Assembly (NCBI RefSeq): GCF_003236395.1
Contig: NZ_POUD01000023.1
Location: 1-55,307 of the forward strand
Reading direction: 5' to 3'
DNA length: 55,307 nucleotides
From: Nonomuraea aridisoli
GTDB taxonomy: Bacteria; Actinomycetota; Actinomycetes; Streptosporangiales; Streptosporangiaceae
The position numbers and the translations under genes are program-made. Below the pieces are notes generated by a model. It was not told the DNA's origin, did not search any database, and was given only the letters and a program-made list of their open reading frames with translations. Position 1 is the first letter of the stretch. Each line of letters starts with the position of its first letter. Shown one piece after another: positions 42,751-51,307 of this stretch.

Positions 42751-43704
42751 CTAGCGGAGGCGGGGCAGGACCTCGCGGGCGTAGAAGTCGAAGAACGCGT
42801 CCTGTTCGGGCCCGATCTGGTTGACGTAGACCTCGTCGAACCCGGCGTCCACGTACTGGCGGATGGCCTGGGCGTGGACCTCTGGGTCGGGGCCGATCGG
42901 GCTGCCGGCCACCGCCTCCTCCTCGGTGACCGACTCGGCGAGCTGGGCGAAGTGGCGCGGCAGCGGCAGGATCTGCGAGGCCTCCCCCTTGATGCCCTGC
43001 GTGGGCCACAGGCGGTGCATGGTCTTGCGGGCCGTCGCCTCGTCGGCCGCGTGACACGCCTTGAGCCCGCCGAGGGTGGGCTTGCCCGCGCCACCGGACT
43101 CGCGGAAGGAGCGTACGGAGTCGGCGTTCGGCGCCGTGGAGATGTAGCCGTCGGCGATCCGGCCGGCCAGCTCGGTCGACTTCTGCCCCAGGCCCGACAT
43201 GAGGATGGGCGCGGGCTCGTCCGGCAGGGTGTAAAGGCGCGCGGTGTCCACGGCGTAGTGACGGCCCCGGTGCGTCACCAGCTTGCCCGTGAAGAGTTTG
43301 CGCATGATCTCGACGGCCTCTTCGAGCATCTCCAGCCGTTCGCTGAGCGGCGGCCAGCGGGAGTCGACGATGTGCTCGTTCAGCGCCTCGCCGGTGCCGA
43401 CGCCGAGCCGGAAGCGGCCGCCGGTGAGCGCGGCCGTGGTGGCGGTGGCGTGGGCGATGACGGCGGGGTGGGTGCGGACGAGCGGGCACGTGACGGCCGT
43501 GGCGATGGGCAGCGACGTGGCCTCGGCCAGGGCGCCGATGACGGACCAGACGAACGGCGACTGCCCCTGCTCGTCGAGCCACGGGTGGAAGTGGTCGGAG
43601 ATCCACAGCGCCTCGAACCCGGCGCGTTCGGCGGCTTTGGCCTGCCGTACCAGCTCTTTCGGGCCGTGTTCCTCGCACGACAGGAAATAACCGAATGTCG
43701 TCAT
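42751..43704 (-). CDS. LLM-class F420-dependent oxidoreductase
   Basis: The 317-residue TIM-barrel protein begins FGYFLSCEEHGPKELVRQAKAAERAGFEALWISDHFHPWLDEQGQSPFVWSVIGALAEAT, like the F420-dependent glucose-6-phosphate dehydrogenase family (TIGR03557). GGRFRLGVGTGEALNEH and GYISTAPN are further signatures. F420 use is inferred from the family. A promoter-like GTTT-N14-GGGCAG lies upstream. Confidence 0.85.
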   Translation of the reverse strand: MTTFGYFLSCEEHGPKELVRQAKAAERAGFEALWISDHFHPWLDEQGQSPFVWSVIGALAEATSLPIATAVTCPLVRTHPAVIAHATATTAALTGGRFRLGVGTGEALNEHIVDSRWPPLSERLEMLEEAVEIMRKLFTGKLVTHRGRHYAVDTARLYTLPDEPAPILMSGLGQKSTELAGRIADGYISTAPNADSVRSFRESGGAGKPTLGGLKACHAADEATARKTMHRLWPTQGIKGEASQILPLPRHFAQLAESVTEEEAVAGSPIGPDPEVHAQAIRQYVDAGFDEVYVNQIGPEQDAFFDFYAREVLPRLR

Positions 43705-43713
43705 AAAAGCCCA

Positions 43714-43737
43714 CTGCCCGTTAGTACCGAGGAAAAC
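43714..43737 (-). promoter_or_regulatory. SigB-like promoter GTTT-N14-GGGCAG
   Basis: The -10 element is GGGCAG (43714-43719) and ends nine bases before ATG 43704 of the LLM gene. Confidence 0.5.
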
Positions 43738-43739
43738 AT

Positions 43740-43764
43740 GTTAAGCGCCGGTTGCCTAGGGCAG
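43740..43764 (+). promoter_or_regulatory. SigB-like promoter GTTA-N15-GGGCAG
   Basis: GTTA (43740-43743) and GGGCAG (43759-43764) lie before the 49-residue gene; the -10 overlaps its AGGAGG ribosome site. Confidence 0.5.
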
Positions 43765-43774
43765 GAGGTGACGC

Positions 43775-43924
43775 ATGGCTACTTTGCTCTGGATCATCGC
43801 CGTCATTCTCGTCATCGCCGGGATCTACGTCATCCTGGCCAGGCGCGACATCCTCTGGGGGATCGTGCTGATCGTCCTCGGGTTCCTGGTGGGGCCCGGT
43901 GGTGTCAGCATCTTCAATGTCTAG
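43775..43924 (+). CDS. 49-residue two-helix membrane protein
   Basis: ATG 43775 follows GCAGGAGGTG. The peptide is MATLLWIIAVILVIAGIYVI, a short basic turn (LARRDILWG), IVLIVLGFLVGPGG and VSIFNV. The two helices with a cytoplasmic Arg turn and a GPGG tail are typical of small actinobacterial stress proteins. Function unknown. A promoter-like GTTA-N15-GGGCAG overlaps its ribosome site. Confidence 0.72.
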   Translation: MATLLWIIAVILVIAGIYVILARRDILWGIVLIVLGFLVGPGGVSIFNV

Positions 43925-43967
43925 AGGCGTCGCGGCAGTCGTTCATCGTCCGACACGACAGGCACTA

Positions 43968-44000
43968 CCGCTGGGCCGATCTCCGAGAACGGCCCAGCGG
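43968..44000. terminator. Terminator hairpin of the 49-residue gene
   Basis: CCGCTGGGCCG and CGGCCCAGCGG are a perfect 11-bp inverted repeat with an 11-base loop, followed by CATTGCTCCTTTT. Confidence 0.8.
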
Positions 44001-44013
44001 CATTGCTCCTTTT

Positions 44014-44027
44014 GCTGAAATATCAGC
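44014..44027. promoter_or_regulatory. Palindrome GCTGA-AATA-TCAGC
   Basis: A perfect dyad in an AT-rich stretch 43 bases before the phosphatase start. Possible operator. Confidence 0.4.
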
Positions 44028-44069
44028 ATTTATTCTCCTTATTGCCCCCATCAAGGGCATGAGTGGCGT

Positions 44070-45857
44070 GTGACCGAATACGCGCCGCTCAGCCGCTACG
44101 AAACGGGCGCCGCCTCGGCGAGAATCCGCGAACAGCTCGCACGTTTGCGGCAGCACATGCGCGGCGAGGCCATCGTCGCGGAGGCCACCGCCAGGCTGGC
44201 GATCCGGCGGAACATCCGTCCCGCCGAGGCGGCACAGGAGCTGGCGAGGACGGCGCAGCACAGCGGACTCGCCCTGGTCGACGTGGCCAGGGTCGTGGAG
44301 CCGCCGCAGGAGGAGGCCGAGACGCCGCCCGAGCCGCCCGGCTGGTTGCGCGGCGTGCTCGACACCGCCCACGTGTCCATGGCGTACCTCACCCCCGTCC
44401 GCGATGCCACCGCCCGCATCGTGGACTTCCGGGTCCTCGCCGCCAACGAGAACGCCACCACCGTCGCCGGCATGAAGGGGTCGGACGTGGCCGGGCGGCG
44501 CCTGCTCGCGATCAGTCCGGGAGCCGCCGCGGGCCTGCTGGACGCCTGCATCCGCGTCTACGAGACCGGCGAGCCCTTCTCCCGGGAGCCGCTGGAGTAC
44601 GTCGAGGTGATGGACTCCGTGCTCTGGCCGGCCACGATGAGCCTGCGCGTGGCCAAGATCGACGACGGCGTCCTGACGACCTGGCGGCTGCTGGACGAGG
44701 AGGAACTGCTCGTCTCGGGCTGGGAACGCGCCCAGCGCCTGGCCGAGTTCGGCTGGGCCGAGTGGAACCTGGCCTCGGACCACACGTGGTGGACGCCCCA
44801 GATGTACGAGATGTTCGGGCGCGACCGTTCCGAGGGCCCGATGGCGCTGGAGGACCTGCCCGCCGCGGTGATCCCGGACGACGTGCCCCTCGTCGAGGAG
44901 CAGCTGCGCTCGTTGCTGGAGTTCCGCGAGGCGGTCGAGACCGAGTACCGCGTCCTGCACCGGCACGGGGTGCGGCATCTCAGCATGTTCAGCGAGCCGA
45001 TCCTCGACACGAACGGCGTGCCGATCAAGGTGCGCTGCCTGGCCCAGGACGTGACGCGCAACCGGCGCAAGGAGCGCGCCCTGGCCGTGGCGCACCAGCA
45101 GGCGCACCGGCAGCGCGAGCGGGCCGAGGAGGAGCACCGGGTCACCGTCCAGCTGCAGAACACGATCCTGCCGGTACGGCACGGCATCGTGCACCTGCCT
45201 GGACTGACCGCCGCGGTGCGCTACCTGCCCGGCGAGGACCTCTGGCGGCTGGGCGGCGACTGGTTCAAGCTGCGCCAGATCCCCGACGGCAGGGTGCTCG
45301 TCGCCATCGGCGACGCCATGGGGCACGGGCTGACCGCGGCGAGCGTCATGCTCCAGACGCGCGCGGGCCTGGCCGGGCTGGCGTACACGGGCGCGCCGCC
45401 CAGCCGCCTGGCCACCTGGCTGAACGACCTCGTCGTGAACTCCGCCGAGAGCGTCACGGTGACCAGCACGGCCGTCATCGGCCACTTCGACCCGGAGAGC
45501 CGCACCCTGTGCTGGACGAACGCCGGCCACCCCGCACCGATCCTCCTCAGGGACGGCCGGGCCGAGCTGGTGGAGGGCAGGTCGGGGATCATGCTGGGCG
45601 CGTTCGACGCCACCGAGTACGGCATGTCCACCCTGCAGCTGCGGCCCTGCGACACCCTGCTGCTCTACACCGACGGCATCGTCGAGCGGCGCGGCGCGGA
45701 CTACGGGGCCGGCCTGGACGCCCTGCTCGAGGCCATTCGCTCGTGCGACCACGGCGAGCACGAGGACCCCGAGGAGCTGATCGACTGCCTGCTACGACTG
45801 CTGGACGTCGAGACGGCCGAGGACGACATCTGCCTCGTCGCCCTGCGTGTGCTCTAG
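44070..45857 (+). CDS. PP2C-type (SpoIIE-like) phosphatase with ANTAR and PAS domains
   Basis: The 595-residue protein starts at GTG 44070. Residues 20-75 (MRGEAIVAEATARLAIRRNIRPAEAAQELARTAQHSGLALVDVARVV) resemble an ANTAR RNA-binding domain. A PAS domain (GWAEWNLASDHTWWTPQMYEMFGRD) follows at about 225-320. The C-terminal PP2C domain has GGDWFKL, VAIGDAMGHGLTAASVMLQ, CWTNAGHPAPILL and LLLYTDGIVERRG. This is the RsbU type that releases an anti-sigma antagonist. The gene sits among stress-promoter genes, so it may feed the same regulon. It ends with CTAG shared by the convergent gene. Confidence 0.85.
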   Translation: MTEYAPLSRYETGAASARIREQLARLRQHMRGEAIVAEATARLAIRRNIRPAEAAQELARTAQHSGLALVDVARVVEPPQEEAETPPEPPGWLRGVLDTAHVSMAYLTPVRDATARIVDFRVLAANENATTVAGMKGSDVAGRRLLAISPGAAAGLLDACIRVYETGEPFSREPLEYVEVMDSVLWPATMSLRVAKIDDGVLTTWRLLDEEELLVSGWERAQRLAEFGWAEWNLASDHTWWTPQMYEMFGRDRSEGPMALEDLPAAVIPDDVPLVEEQLRSLLEFREAVETEYRVLHRHGVRHLSMFSEPILDTNGVPIKVRCLAQDVTRNRRKERALAVAHQQAHRQRERAEEEHRVTVQLQNTILPVRHGIVHLPGLTAAVRYLPGEDLWRLGGDWFKLRQIPDGRVLVAIGDAMGHGLTAASVMLQTRAGLAGLAYTGAPPSRLATWLNDLVVNSAESVTVTSTAVIGHFDPESRTLCWTNAGHPAPILLRDGRAELVEGRSGIMLGAFDATEYGMSTLQLRPCDTLLLYTDGIVERRGADYGAGLDALLEAIRSCDHGEHEDPEELIDCLLRLLDVETAEDDICLVALRVL

Positions 45858-46615
45858 TGCTGGTGCCAGTCGGCGGGTGGGGCCTCCGCGCAGGTCAGGC
45901 AGTAGACCGCGTAAGCCCGGCCGAGCACCGGCAGGGCCACGTTGCGGACCCGGATGCCGCCCGGCGTCATGCCCTTCTCGCTGCCCTTGTGCGCGTGGCC
46001 GTGCAGGATGAGGTCTGCGCCCGCCGTGTCGACCGCCTCGGCCAGCAGGTAGCTGCCGAGGAAGGGGTAGATCTCGTGCGGCTCGCCCTCCAGCGTCTCC
46101 TTGATCGGGGAGTAGTGGGAGAGCACCACGCGCTCGTCGGCCACGATCTCCTTGAGCGCCACCTTCCAGGACTCGGCGATGCTGCGCGTGTGGGAGACGA
46201 AGTTCTTGATCTCACGCTCGCCGAACTCGCTGGCGCACTTGCCCGCGAAGCCGCCGCCGAAGCCCTTGCCGCCGACGACGCCGAGCTTGCGCTCCCCGCA
46301 CTGGATCACCACGCCGTCGTCGTCGAGCACGATGACGCCCGCCTCACGCAGCTCGTCGGCGATCTCGCGCTCCATGTCGGAGTGGTAGTCGTGGTTGCCG
46401 AGCACCGCGACGACGGGGATGGGCAGGCCGCGCAGCTCGTCGGCCACGAGTTTGCCCTCCTCGAGAGTGCCGTGCCGGGTCAGGTCGCCCGCGACCATGA
46501 ACACGTCCGCGCGCTCCTCGATGCCGGCGAGCTTCTTGCGGTACTGGCCTCTGACGTCCTCTCCCAGGTGGATGTCGCCCACGGCCGCTATGCGCAGGTC
46601 AGTCAAGGTGCTCAT
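45854..46615 (-). CDS. Metallophosphoesterase
   Basis: The 253-residue protein has RIAAVGDIHLG (D-x-H), VFMVAGDLTRHG (GD), VAVLGNHDYH (GNH[DE]) and LILHGHAHKGS (GHxH), the full calcineurin-like set. It hydrolyses phosphodiesters or phosphomonoesters with a two-metal site. Its start ATG 46615 lies inside the BON gene by 17 bases, so the two are coupled. Confidence 0.86.
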   Translation of the reverse strand: MSTLTDLRIAAVGDIHLGEDVRGQYRKKLAGIEERADVFMVAGDLTRHGTLEEGKLVADELRGLPIPVVAVLGNHDYHSDMEREIADELREAGVIVLDDDGVVIQCGERKLGVVGGKGFGGGFAGKCASEFGEREIKNFVSHTRSIAESWKVALKEIVADERVVLSHYSPIKETLEGEPHEIYPFLGSYLLAEAVDTAGADLILHGHAHKGSEKGMTPGGIRVRNVALPVLGRAYAVYCLTCAEAPPADWHQH

Positions 46616-46847
46616 CCTCCCCCGGCTCGGTGGCCTCGACGACGTTGATCTCGTTGTGCACGTGGAGCTCGGGCGCGGCCTCGTGCGCGACCTGCCCGAG
46701 CCTTTCGCGCTGCTCGGGTCCGCTGACCTGGCCGCGCAGGAACAGCTGGTCGCCTCTGATGTCGACGCGAATTCCCAGCTCGTGCGTGCGTCCGTCCTCG
46801 GCCAGCGCCTGCTGGACACGGGCCGCGACGTACTGCGGGGCTTCCAT
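46599..46847 (-). CDS. BON-domain protein
   Basis: An 82-residue cytoplasmic protein without signal peptide. VAARVQQALAEDGRTHELGIRVDIRGDQLFLRGQVSGPEQRERLGQVAHEAAPELHVHNEINV is one BON domain, known in osmotic-stress protein OsmY. ATG 46847 follows a purine-rich site. It shares its 3' end with the phosphoesterase. Confidence 0.8.
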   Translation of the reverse strand: MEAPQYVAARVQQALAEDGRTHELGIRVDIRGDQLFLRGQVSGPEQRERLGQVAHEAAPELHVHNEINVVEATEPGEDEHLD

Positions 46848-46873
46848 CGCTCGCCTCCTTCCTCATGTCGCCG

Positions 46874-46898
46874 TTGCCCGGGGACCAACAGCTCAAAC
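46874..46898 (-). promoter_or_regulatory. SigB-like promoter GTTT-N15-GGGCAA
   Basis: GTTT (46895-46898) and GGGCAA (46874-46879) lie 26 bases before the BON gene ATG. Confidence 0.45.
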
Positions 46899-46902
46899 GA
46901 CT

Positions 46903-47934
46903 TCAAATACCGCGTATCAGTTCTATGACCGCCCGTTCGACGGGGCCCGCCGTGGCGAGCTGCCCGACGTCCACGTCCGCCCCGAGCTCGGTCAGCGCCG
47001 CCGCGATCGTGCGGTCCCGTTCGTACGCCTCCACCACGCGCGGGTCCACGTACGACGCCCTGGCCACGGTCGGCGTGTTGCCCAGGTACTCGGAGACCTC
47101 GCGCATCACGCGGGTGATCGCCCGTTTCTTGCTGCCCGGCCCCTTCCTGCCCGCCGGGCGCGACACCGCGAGGCCGACCGCCGCGAGCACCGTGGCGTGC
47201 CAGGTGCGGAAGTCCTTCGCGGTGACCTCGTAGCCGATGATCTCGCGCAGGTACTCGTTGATGTCCTCGCTGCGCACGTCGTTCCAGCCGCCGGCGTGCC
47301 GGTAGCGCAGCAGCTCGCCCTCCACGCCCAGCGCCTTCAGCGAGCGCAGCACCTTGCACGCGCCCGGGTCGGCCACCTCGACCTCGCGCGGGACATCGCC
47401 CTTGGCCTGGTAGGAGCAGACGACGATGCCGTTCACGCAGGTGACGTGCTCCATCCTGAGCGTGGCCAGACCGTAGGTGTCGTAGCTCTCGCCGCCGATG
47501 CGGAAGAAGCCGATGTCGAGCAGGCGCGCGGCGGCGGCCAGCACCCGCTGCCGGGTCAGCCCGCGCCCCGTGAGCTGGTCGTCCACGGTCTTCCTGAACG
47601 CGGGCAGCCGCTCGGCGACCTCCAGCACCCGGTCGAACTTCATCCTGTCCTGCTGCTCGCGCCAGGCGTCGTGGTAGCGGTACTGCCGCCGCCCGGCGGA
47701 GTCGGTGCCGACGGCCTGCAGATGACCGTCGGGCGAGGCGCAGATCCAGACGTCCTCCCAGGCCGGGGGGATGGCCAGGGACCTGATGCGCTCCAGCGTC
47801 TCGCGGTCGCGCACCGGCCGCCCGTCGGGGCCGACGTAGGCGAACCCGCGCCCCCGCCGACGCCGGACGAAGCCCGGCTCACTCTGTTCACTGAGGTGCA
47901 GGTCGACGTCGTTTCGGACAGCTTGCTCGGGCAC
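46903..47934 (-). CDS. DNA topoisomerase IB
   Basis: The 343-residue protein is a bacterial type IB topoisomerase. YRYHDAWREQQDRMKFDR is the conserved N-terminal segment, FFRIGGESY contains the first catalytic Arg, DFRTWHATVLAA holds the second Arg and His, and GNTPTVARASYVDP ends with the nucleophile Tyr295. It relaxes supercoils through a 3'-phosphotyrosine. GTG 47934. A SigB-like promoter ends nine bases before the start. Such enzymes in bacteria are often stress-linked. Confidence 0.88.
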   Translation of the reverse strand: MPEQAVRNDVDLHLSEQSEPGFVRRRRGRGFAYVGPDGRPVRDRETLERIRSLAIPPAWEDVWICASPDGHLQAVGTDSAGRRQYRYHDAWREQQDRMKFDRVLEVAERLPAFRKTVDDQLTGRGLTRQRVLAAAARLLDIGFFRIGGESYDTYGLATLRMEHVTCVNGIVVCSYQAKGDVPREVEVADPGACKVLRSLKALGVEGELLRYRHAGGWNDVRSEDINEYLREIIGYEVTAKDFRTWHATVLAAVGLAVSRPAGRKGPGSKKRAITRVMREVSEYLGNTPTVARASYVDPRVVEAYERDRTIAAALTELGADVDVGQLATAGPVERAVIELIRGI

Positions 47935-47943
47935 CCTGCGCGG

Positions 47944-47968
47944 CTACCCACGACGTTAGGCCGCAAAC
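47944..47968 (-). promoter_or_regulatory. SigB-like promoter GTTT-N15-GGGTAG
   Basis: It serves topoisomerase IB on the minus strand: GTTT (47965-47968) and GGGTAG (47944-47949). It overlaps the divergent site at 47955-47979. Confidence 0.65.
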
Positions 47969-47979
47969 GGCACGGGCAG
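47955..47979 (+). promoter_or_regulatory. SigB-like promoter GTTA-N15-GGGCAG
   Basis: GTTA (47955-47958) and GGGCAG (47974-47979) lie ten bases before ATG 47990 of the small membrane protein gene. Confidence 0.5.
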
Positions 47980-47989
47980 GTGAGGCGTC

Positions 47990-48247
47990 ATGCATGACAA
48001 CGGAAAGTGGCACGAGGAGCGGGATTCCCGCGGGCACGCCATGGTGCCCGCCACCCCGCGCGACGTGATGCACATCAGGGTGGGCTCGTTCCTGCTGGTG
48101 TTCCTGTTCGCGTTCGCGGTGCTCGGGCTGATCACCGGGGCGTCGGTGATGACCGGCATCGCGATCGTGCTGGGGGTCCTGATCGTGATCGACATCACCC
48201 TGGCCGTACGGCGGCAGAAGAGACGGAGCGACGGAGAGGCGGGCTGA
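47990..48247 (+). CDS. Two-helix membrane protein
   Basis: The 85-residue protein has a hydrophilic N-terminus (MHDNGKWHEERDSRGHAM) and two hydrophobic helices, VGSFLLVFLFAFAVLGLITGA and VMTGIAIVLGVLIVIDITLAV, with a basic tail. It shares a promoter region with topoisomerase IB and is followed after six bases by an SDR gene. Function unknown. Confidence 0.75.
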   Translation: MHDNGKWHEERDSRGHAMVPATPRDVMHIRVGSFLLVFLFAFAVLGLITGASVMTGIAIVLGVLIVIDITLAVRRQKRRSDGEAG

Positions 48248-48253
48248 CCCGGC

Positions 48254-49264
48254 ATGGCACCACTTCGAGGGCGGGTGGCGGTGGTGACGGGCGCGAGCGG
48301 CGGTGTCGGGCGTGCCGTCGCCAGGGAGCTGGGCGCGCGCGGGGCCAGGGTGGCCCTGATCGCCCGGGGCACGGCCGGGCTCGGGGCCGCGGCGGTGGAC
48401 GTCGGGGCCGAGGGCGGCACGGGCCTCAGCTTCGAGGCCGACATGGCCGACTACGAGCAGGTACGCAACGCGGCCGAGCGCGTCGAGGCGGAGATGGGAC
48501 CGATCTCCGTATGGATCAACACCGCTTTTTCATCGGTTTTCGCGAAATTCTCTGACATTTCCCCAGAGGAGTATGAACGTACGACCGCCGTGACCTACCT
48601 GGGCTACGTCTGGGGCACCAAGGTGGCCCTCGACCTGATGCGCCCGCGCAACGCCGGCACGATCGTCCAGACCGGCTCGGCCCTGTCGTACCGCGGCATC
48701 CCCCTGCAGTCGGCGTACTGCGGCGCCAAGCACGCCATCAAGGGCTTCACCGAGTCGGTCCGCACGGAGCTGCTGGCCGACGGCAGCGGCATCGACATCA
48801 CGCTCGTCCAGCTGCCCGCGGTGAACACGCCCCAGTTCGAGTGGGTGCTGTCCAAGCTGCGCCGCCATCCCCAGCCCGTTCCCCCCATCTACCAGCCGGA
48901 GGTCGCGGCCCGCGCGATCGTGCACGCGGCCGAGCACCCCGAGCGCAAGGAGTACTGGGTCGGCGCCAGCACCGCCGCCACCCTCATGGCCCAGCGCGTG
49001 GCCCCCGCACTGGTCGACCGGTACCTGGCCAGGACCGGCATGAAGTCGCAGCAGACCGACGAGAAGGAGCCGACCGGCGTGGCCAACCTGTGGCAGCCGG
49101 CCGACGAGTCGGCCGACTACGGCGCCCACGGCGCTTTCGACGACCGCTCGCACGGGCGCAGCGTGCAGTTCTGGTTGTCCAAGAACCGCCGCCCGGTGCT
49201 CGTGACGCTGGCCGGGGGCGCGGCCGCGGCCGCCCTGGCCGCGCTGCGCTCCAGGCGTCCCTAG
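48254..49264 (+). CDS. SDR-family oxidoreductase
   Basis: A 336-residue short-chain dehydrogenase. VAVVTGASGGVGRAVARELG is the NADP-binding loop, and YCGAKHAIKGFTES contains the YxxxK pair. SVWINTAFSSVFAKFSDIS resembles the NNAG strand. The C-terminal 100 residues are an extension with a hydrophobic helix (LVTLAGGAAAAALAAL), unusual for the family. It probably forms an operon with the 85-residue protein. Confidence 0.84.
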   Translation: MAPLRGRVAVVTGASGGVGRAVARELGARGARVALIARGTAGLGAAAVDVGAEGGTGLSFEADMADYEQVRNAAERVEAEMGPISVWINTAFSSVFAKFSDISPEEYERTTAVTYLGYVWGTKVALDLMRPRNAGTIVQTGSALSYRGIPLQSAYCGAKHAIKGFTESVRTELLADGSGIDITLVQLPAVNTPQFEWVLSKLRRHPQPVPPIYQPEVAARAIVHAAEHPERKEYWVGASTAATLMAQRVAPALVDRYLARTGMKSQQTDEKEPTGVANLWQPADESADYGAHGAFDDRSHGRSVQFWLSKNRRPVLVTLAGGAAAAALAALRSRRP

Positions 49265-49300
49265 AGCTTTCCGGACCTCCTCGGGCATCGGGACAGCCGC

Positions 49301-49324
49301 GTTAAGCCCGCCGGGCGCGGGTAG
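49301..49324 (+). promoter_or_regulatory. SigB-like promoter GTTA-N14-GGGTAG
   Basis: It serves the transketolase gene, 33 bases before ATG 49358. Confidence 0.6.
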
Positions 49325-49357
49325 GCGTGGCTGGAACCCGTATCGAGGAGGTCCCTG

Positions 49358-51184
49358 ATGCCCGACCGCGATCTGCAGTATCTGGCCGATCTGGCGGCGC
49401 AACTACGCGTCGACTCCGTGCGGGCCGCGGACGAGGCGGGCTCCGGCCACCCGACCTCGTCCATGTCGGCGGCCGACCTGATGGCCGTGCTGTTCGCGCG
49501 GCACCTGCGCTACGACTTCGCCGAGCCGGGCGACCCGGCCAACGACCACCTGATCTTCTCCAAGGGGCACGCCTCTCCCCTGCTGTACGCCCTCTACAAG
49601 GCGGCGGGGGCGATCTCCGACGAGGAGCTGCTGTCGTTCCGGCGCCGGGGCAGCCGGCTGGAAGGACACCCCACGCCCCGGCTGCCCTGGGTGGACGTCG
49701 CCACCGGCTCCCTCGGCCAGGGGCTGCCCGTGGGCGTGGGCGTCGCCATGGCCGGCCGGCTGGAACGCATGCCGTACCGGGTCTGGGTGCTGTGCGGTGA
49801 CAGCGAGCTGGCGGAGGGCTCCGTCTGGGAGGCCGCCGAGCACGCGGGCACCGAGGGGCTGGACAACCTGACGGCGATCGTGGACGTCAACCGGCTCGGC
49901 CAGCGCGGCCCCACCCGCCACGGCTGGGACACCGGCGCCTACGCGCGCAGGTTCGCCGCGTTCGGCTGGCACACGATCGAGGTCGACGGGCACGACCCCG
50001 CGCAGATCGACTACGCCCTGGAGGACGCCTGCGGCACCCGCCGCCGGCCCACCGTCATCCTGGCCAAGACCCGCAAGGGCGAGGGCGCGCAGGAGGTCGC
50101 CAACCGCGAGGGCGCCCACGGCAAGCCGCTCAAGGACGCCGCCCGCGCGATCGAGGAGCTCGGCGGCGTCCGCGACGTCCGGGTCCAGGTGCGGGCGCCG
50201 GAGGCCAACGGCTCGCCGTTCCGGTTCGAGGACGGGAAGCTGGAGCTGCCCGCGTACGACGTGGGCGACACGGTCGCCACCCGGACGGCGTACGGGCAGG
50301 CGCTGGAGGCGCTCGGCGCGGCCCGCGGCGACGTGGTGGCGCTGGACGGCGAGGTGGCCGACTCCACCAAGGCCGAGGCGTTCGCCAAGGCGTTCCCGGA
50401 GCGGTTCTTCGAGATGTTCATCGCCGAGCAGCAGCTCGTGGCGGCCGCCGTCGGGCTGCAGGTGCGCGGCTGGAAGCCGTACGCGGCAACGTTCGCGGCG
50501 TTCCTCACCCGGGCGTACGACTTCATCAGGATGGCCGCGGTGAGCCGGGCGTCCGTCAAGCTGGTCGGCTCGCACGCGGGCGTCGCGATCGGCGAGGACG
50601 GGCCGTCCCAGATGGGGCTGGAGGACCTGGCCATGCTGCGGGCCGTACACGGCAGCACCGTCCTCTACCCGTGCGACGCCAACCAGACGGCCACCCTGAC
50701 GGCCGAGATGGCGGACCTGGAGGGCGTCTCCTACCTGCGGACCACCCGCGGCGACACGCCGGTCATCTACCCGCCGGGTGAGCGGTTCCCGGTGGGCGGC
50801 TCACGGGTGCTGCGTCACTCCCCCGGTGACCGGGCCACGATCGTGGCCGCCGGGGTCACCGTGCACGAGGCACTGGCGGCGGCCGACGAGCTGCGCGCGT
50901 CCGGGGTGCCGGTCGGGGTCATCGACCTGTACTCGGTCAAGCCCGTGGACACGGCGGCGCTGGCCGAGGCGGCCACCACCACCGGCAACCTGATCACGGT
51001 GGAGGACCACCGGATCGAGGGCGGGCTGGGCGACGCCGTCATGGACGCGGTGAGCGAGCTCGGTCCGCGGGTGGTGAAGCTGGCGGTGACCGACCTGCCC
51101 GGCTCGGCGACCCCGCAGGAACAGCTCGCCGACGCCCGCATCGACCGCAACGCCATTTCCGAGGCCGTCAAGCGGCTGCTGTGA
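49358..51184 (+). CDS. Transketolase
   Basis: The 608-residue protein joins the N- and C-terminal transketolase parts in one chain. EAGSGHPTSSMSAADLMAVLF holds a TPP-site His, VLCGDSELAEGSVWEAAEHAG is the TPP-metal motif, and FIAEQQLVAAAVGLQVRGWKPYAATFAAFLTRAYDFIRMA contains the pyrimidine-binding site. It is closer to the shorter TKTL/archaeal-like type than to the 690-residue housekeeping enzyme. It transfers two-carbon units in the pentose phosphate pathway. A SigB-like promoter precedes it at 49301-49324. Confidence 0.85.
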   Translation: MPDRDLQYLADLAAQLRVDSVRAADEAGSGHPTSSMSAADLMAVLFARHLRYDFAEPGDPANDHLIFSKGHASPLLYALYKAAGAISDEELLSFRRRGSRLEGHPTPRLPWVDVATGSLGQGLPVGVGVAMAGRLERMPYRVWVLCGDSELAEGSVWEAAEHAGTEGLDNLTAIVDVNRLGQRGPTRHGWDTGAYARRFAAFGWHTIEVDGHDPAQIDYALEDACGTRRRPTVILAKTRKGEGAQEVANREGAHGKPLKDAARAIEELGGVRDVRVQVRAPEANGSPFRFEDGKLELPAYDVGDTVATRTAYGQALEALGAARGDVVALDGEVADSTKAEAFAKAFPERFFEMFIAEQQLVAAAVGLQVRGWKPYAATFAAFLTRAYDFIRMAAVSRASVKLVGSHAGVAIGEDGPSQMGLEDLAMLRAVHGSTVLYPCDANQTATLTAEMADLEGVSYLRTTRGDTPVIYPPGERFPVGGSRVLRHSPGDRATIVAAGVTVHEALAAADELRASGVPVGVIDLYSVKPVDTAALAEAATTTGNLITVEDHRIEGGLGDAVMDAVSELGPRVVKLAVTDLPGSATPQEQLADARIDRNAISEAVKRLL

Positions 51185-51235
51185 CGAGCACGAAGACGAG
51201 CACGAACCGGCCGGCGGCGCCTCTCCCGAACAACA

Positions 51236-51290
51236 AGGAGCCGGCGAGCGGGGCGGGCGGTGGTTCACCGCCGCCCCCTCGCCGGCTCCT
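51236..51290. terminator. Large bidirectional terminator
   Basis: AGGAGCCGGCGAG (51236-51248) pairs with CTCGCCGGCTCCT (51278-51290), with an inner CGGTG/CACCG stem. It separates the convergent transketolase and ChaB genes. Confidence 0.88.
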
Positions 51291-51307
51291 ATCGGCCGGG
51301 GGCCCGG

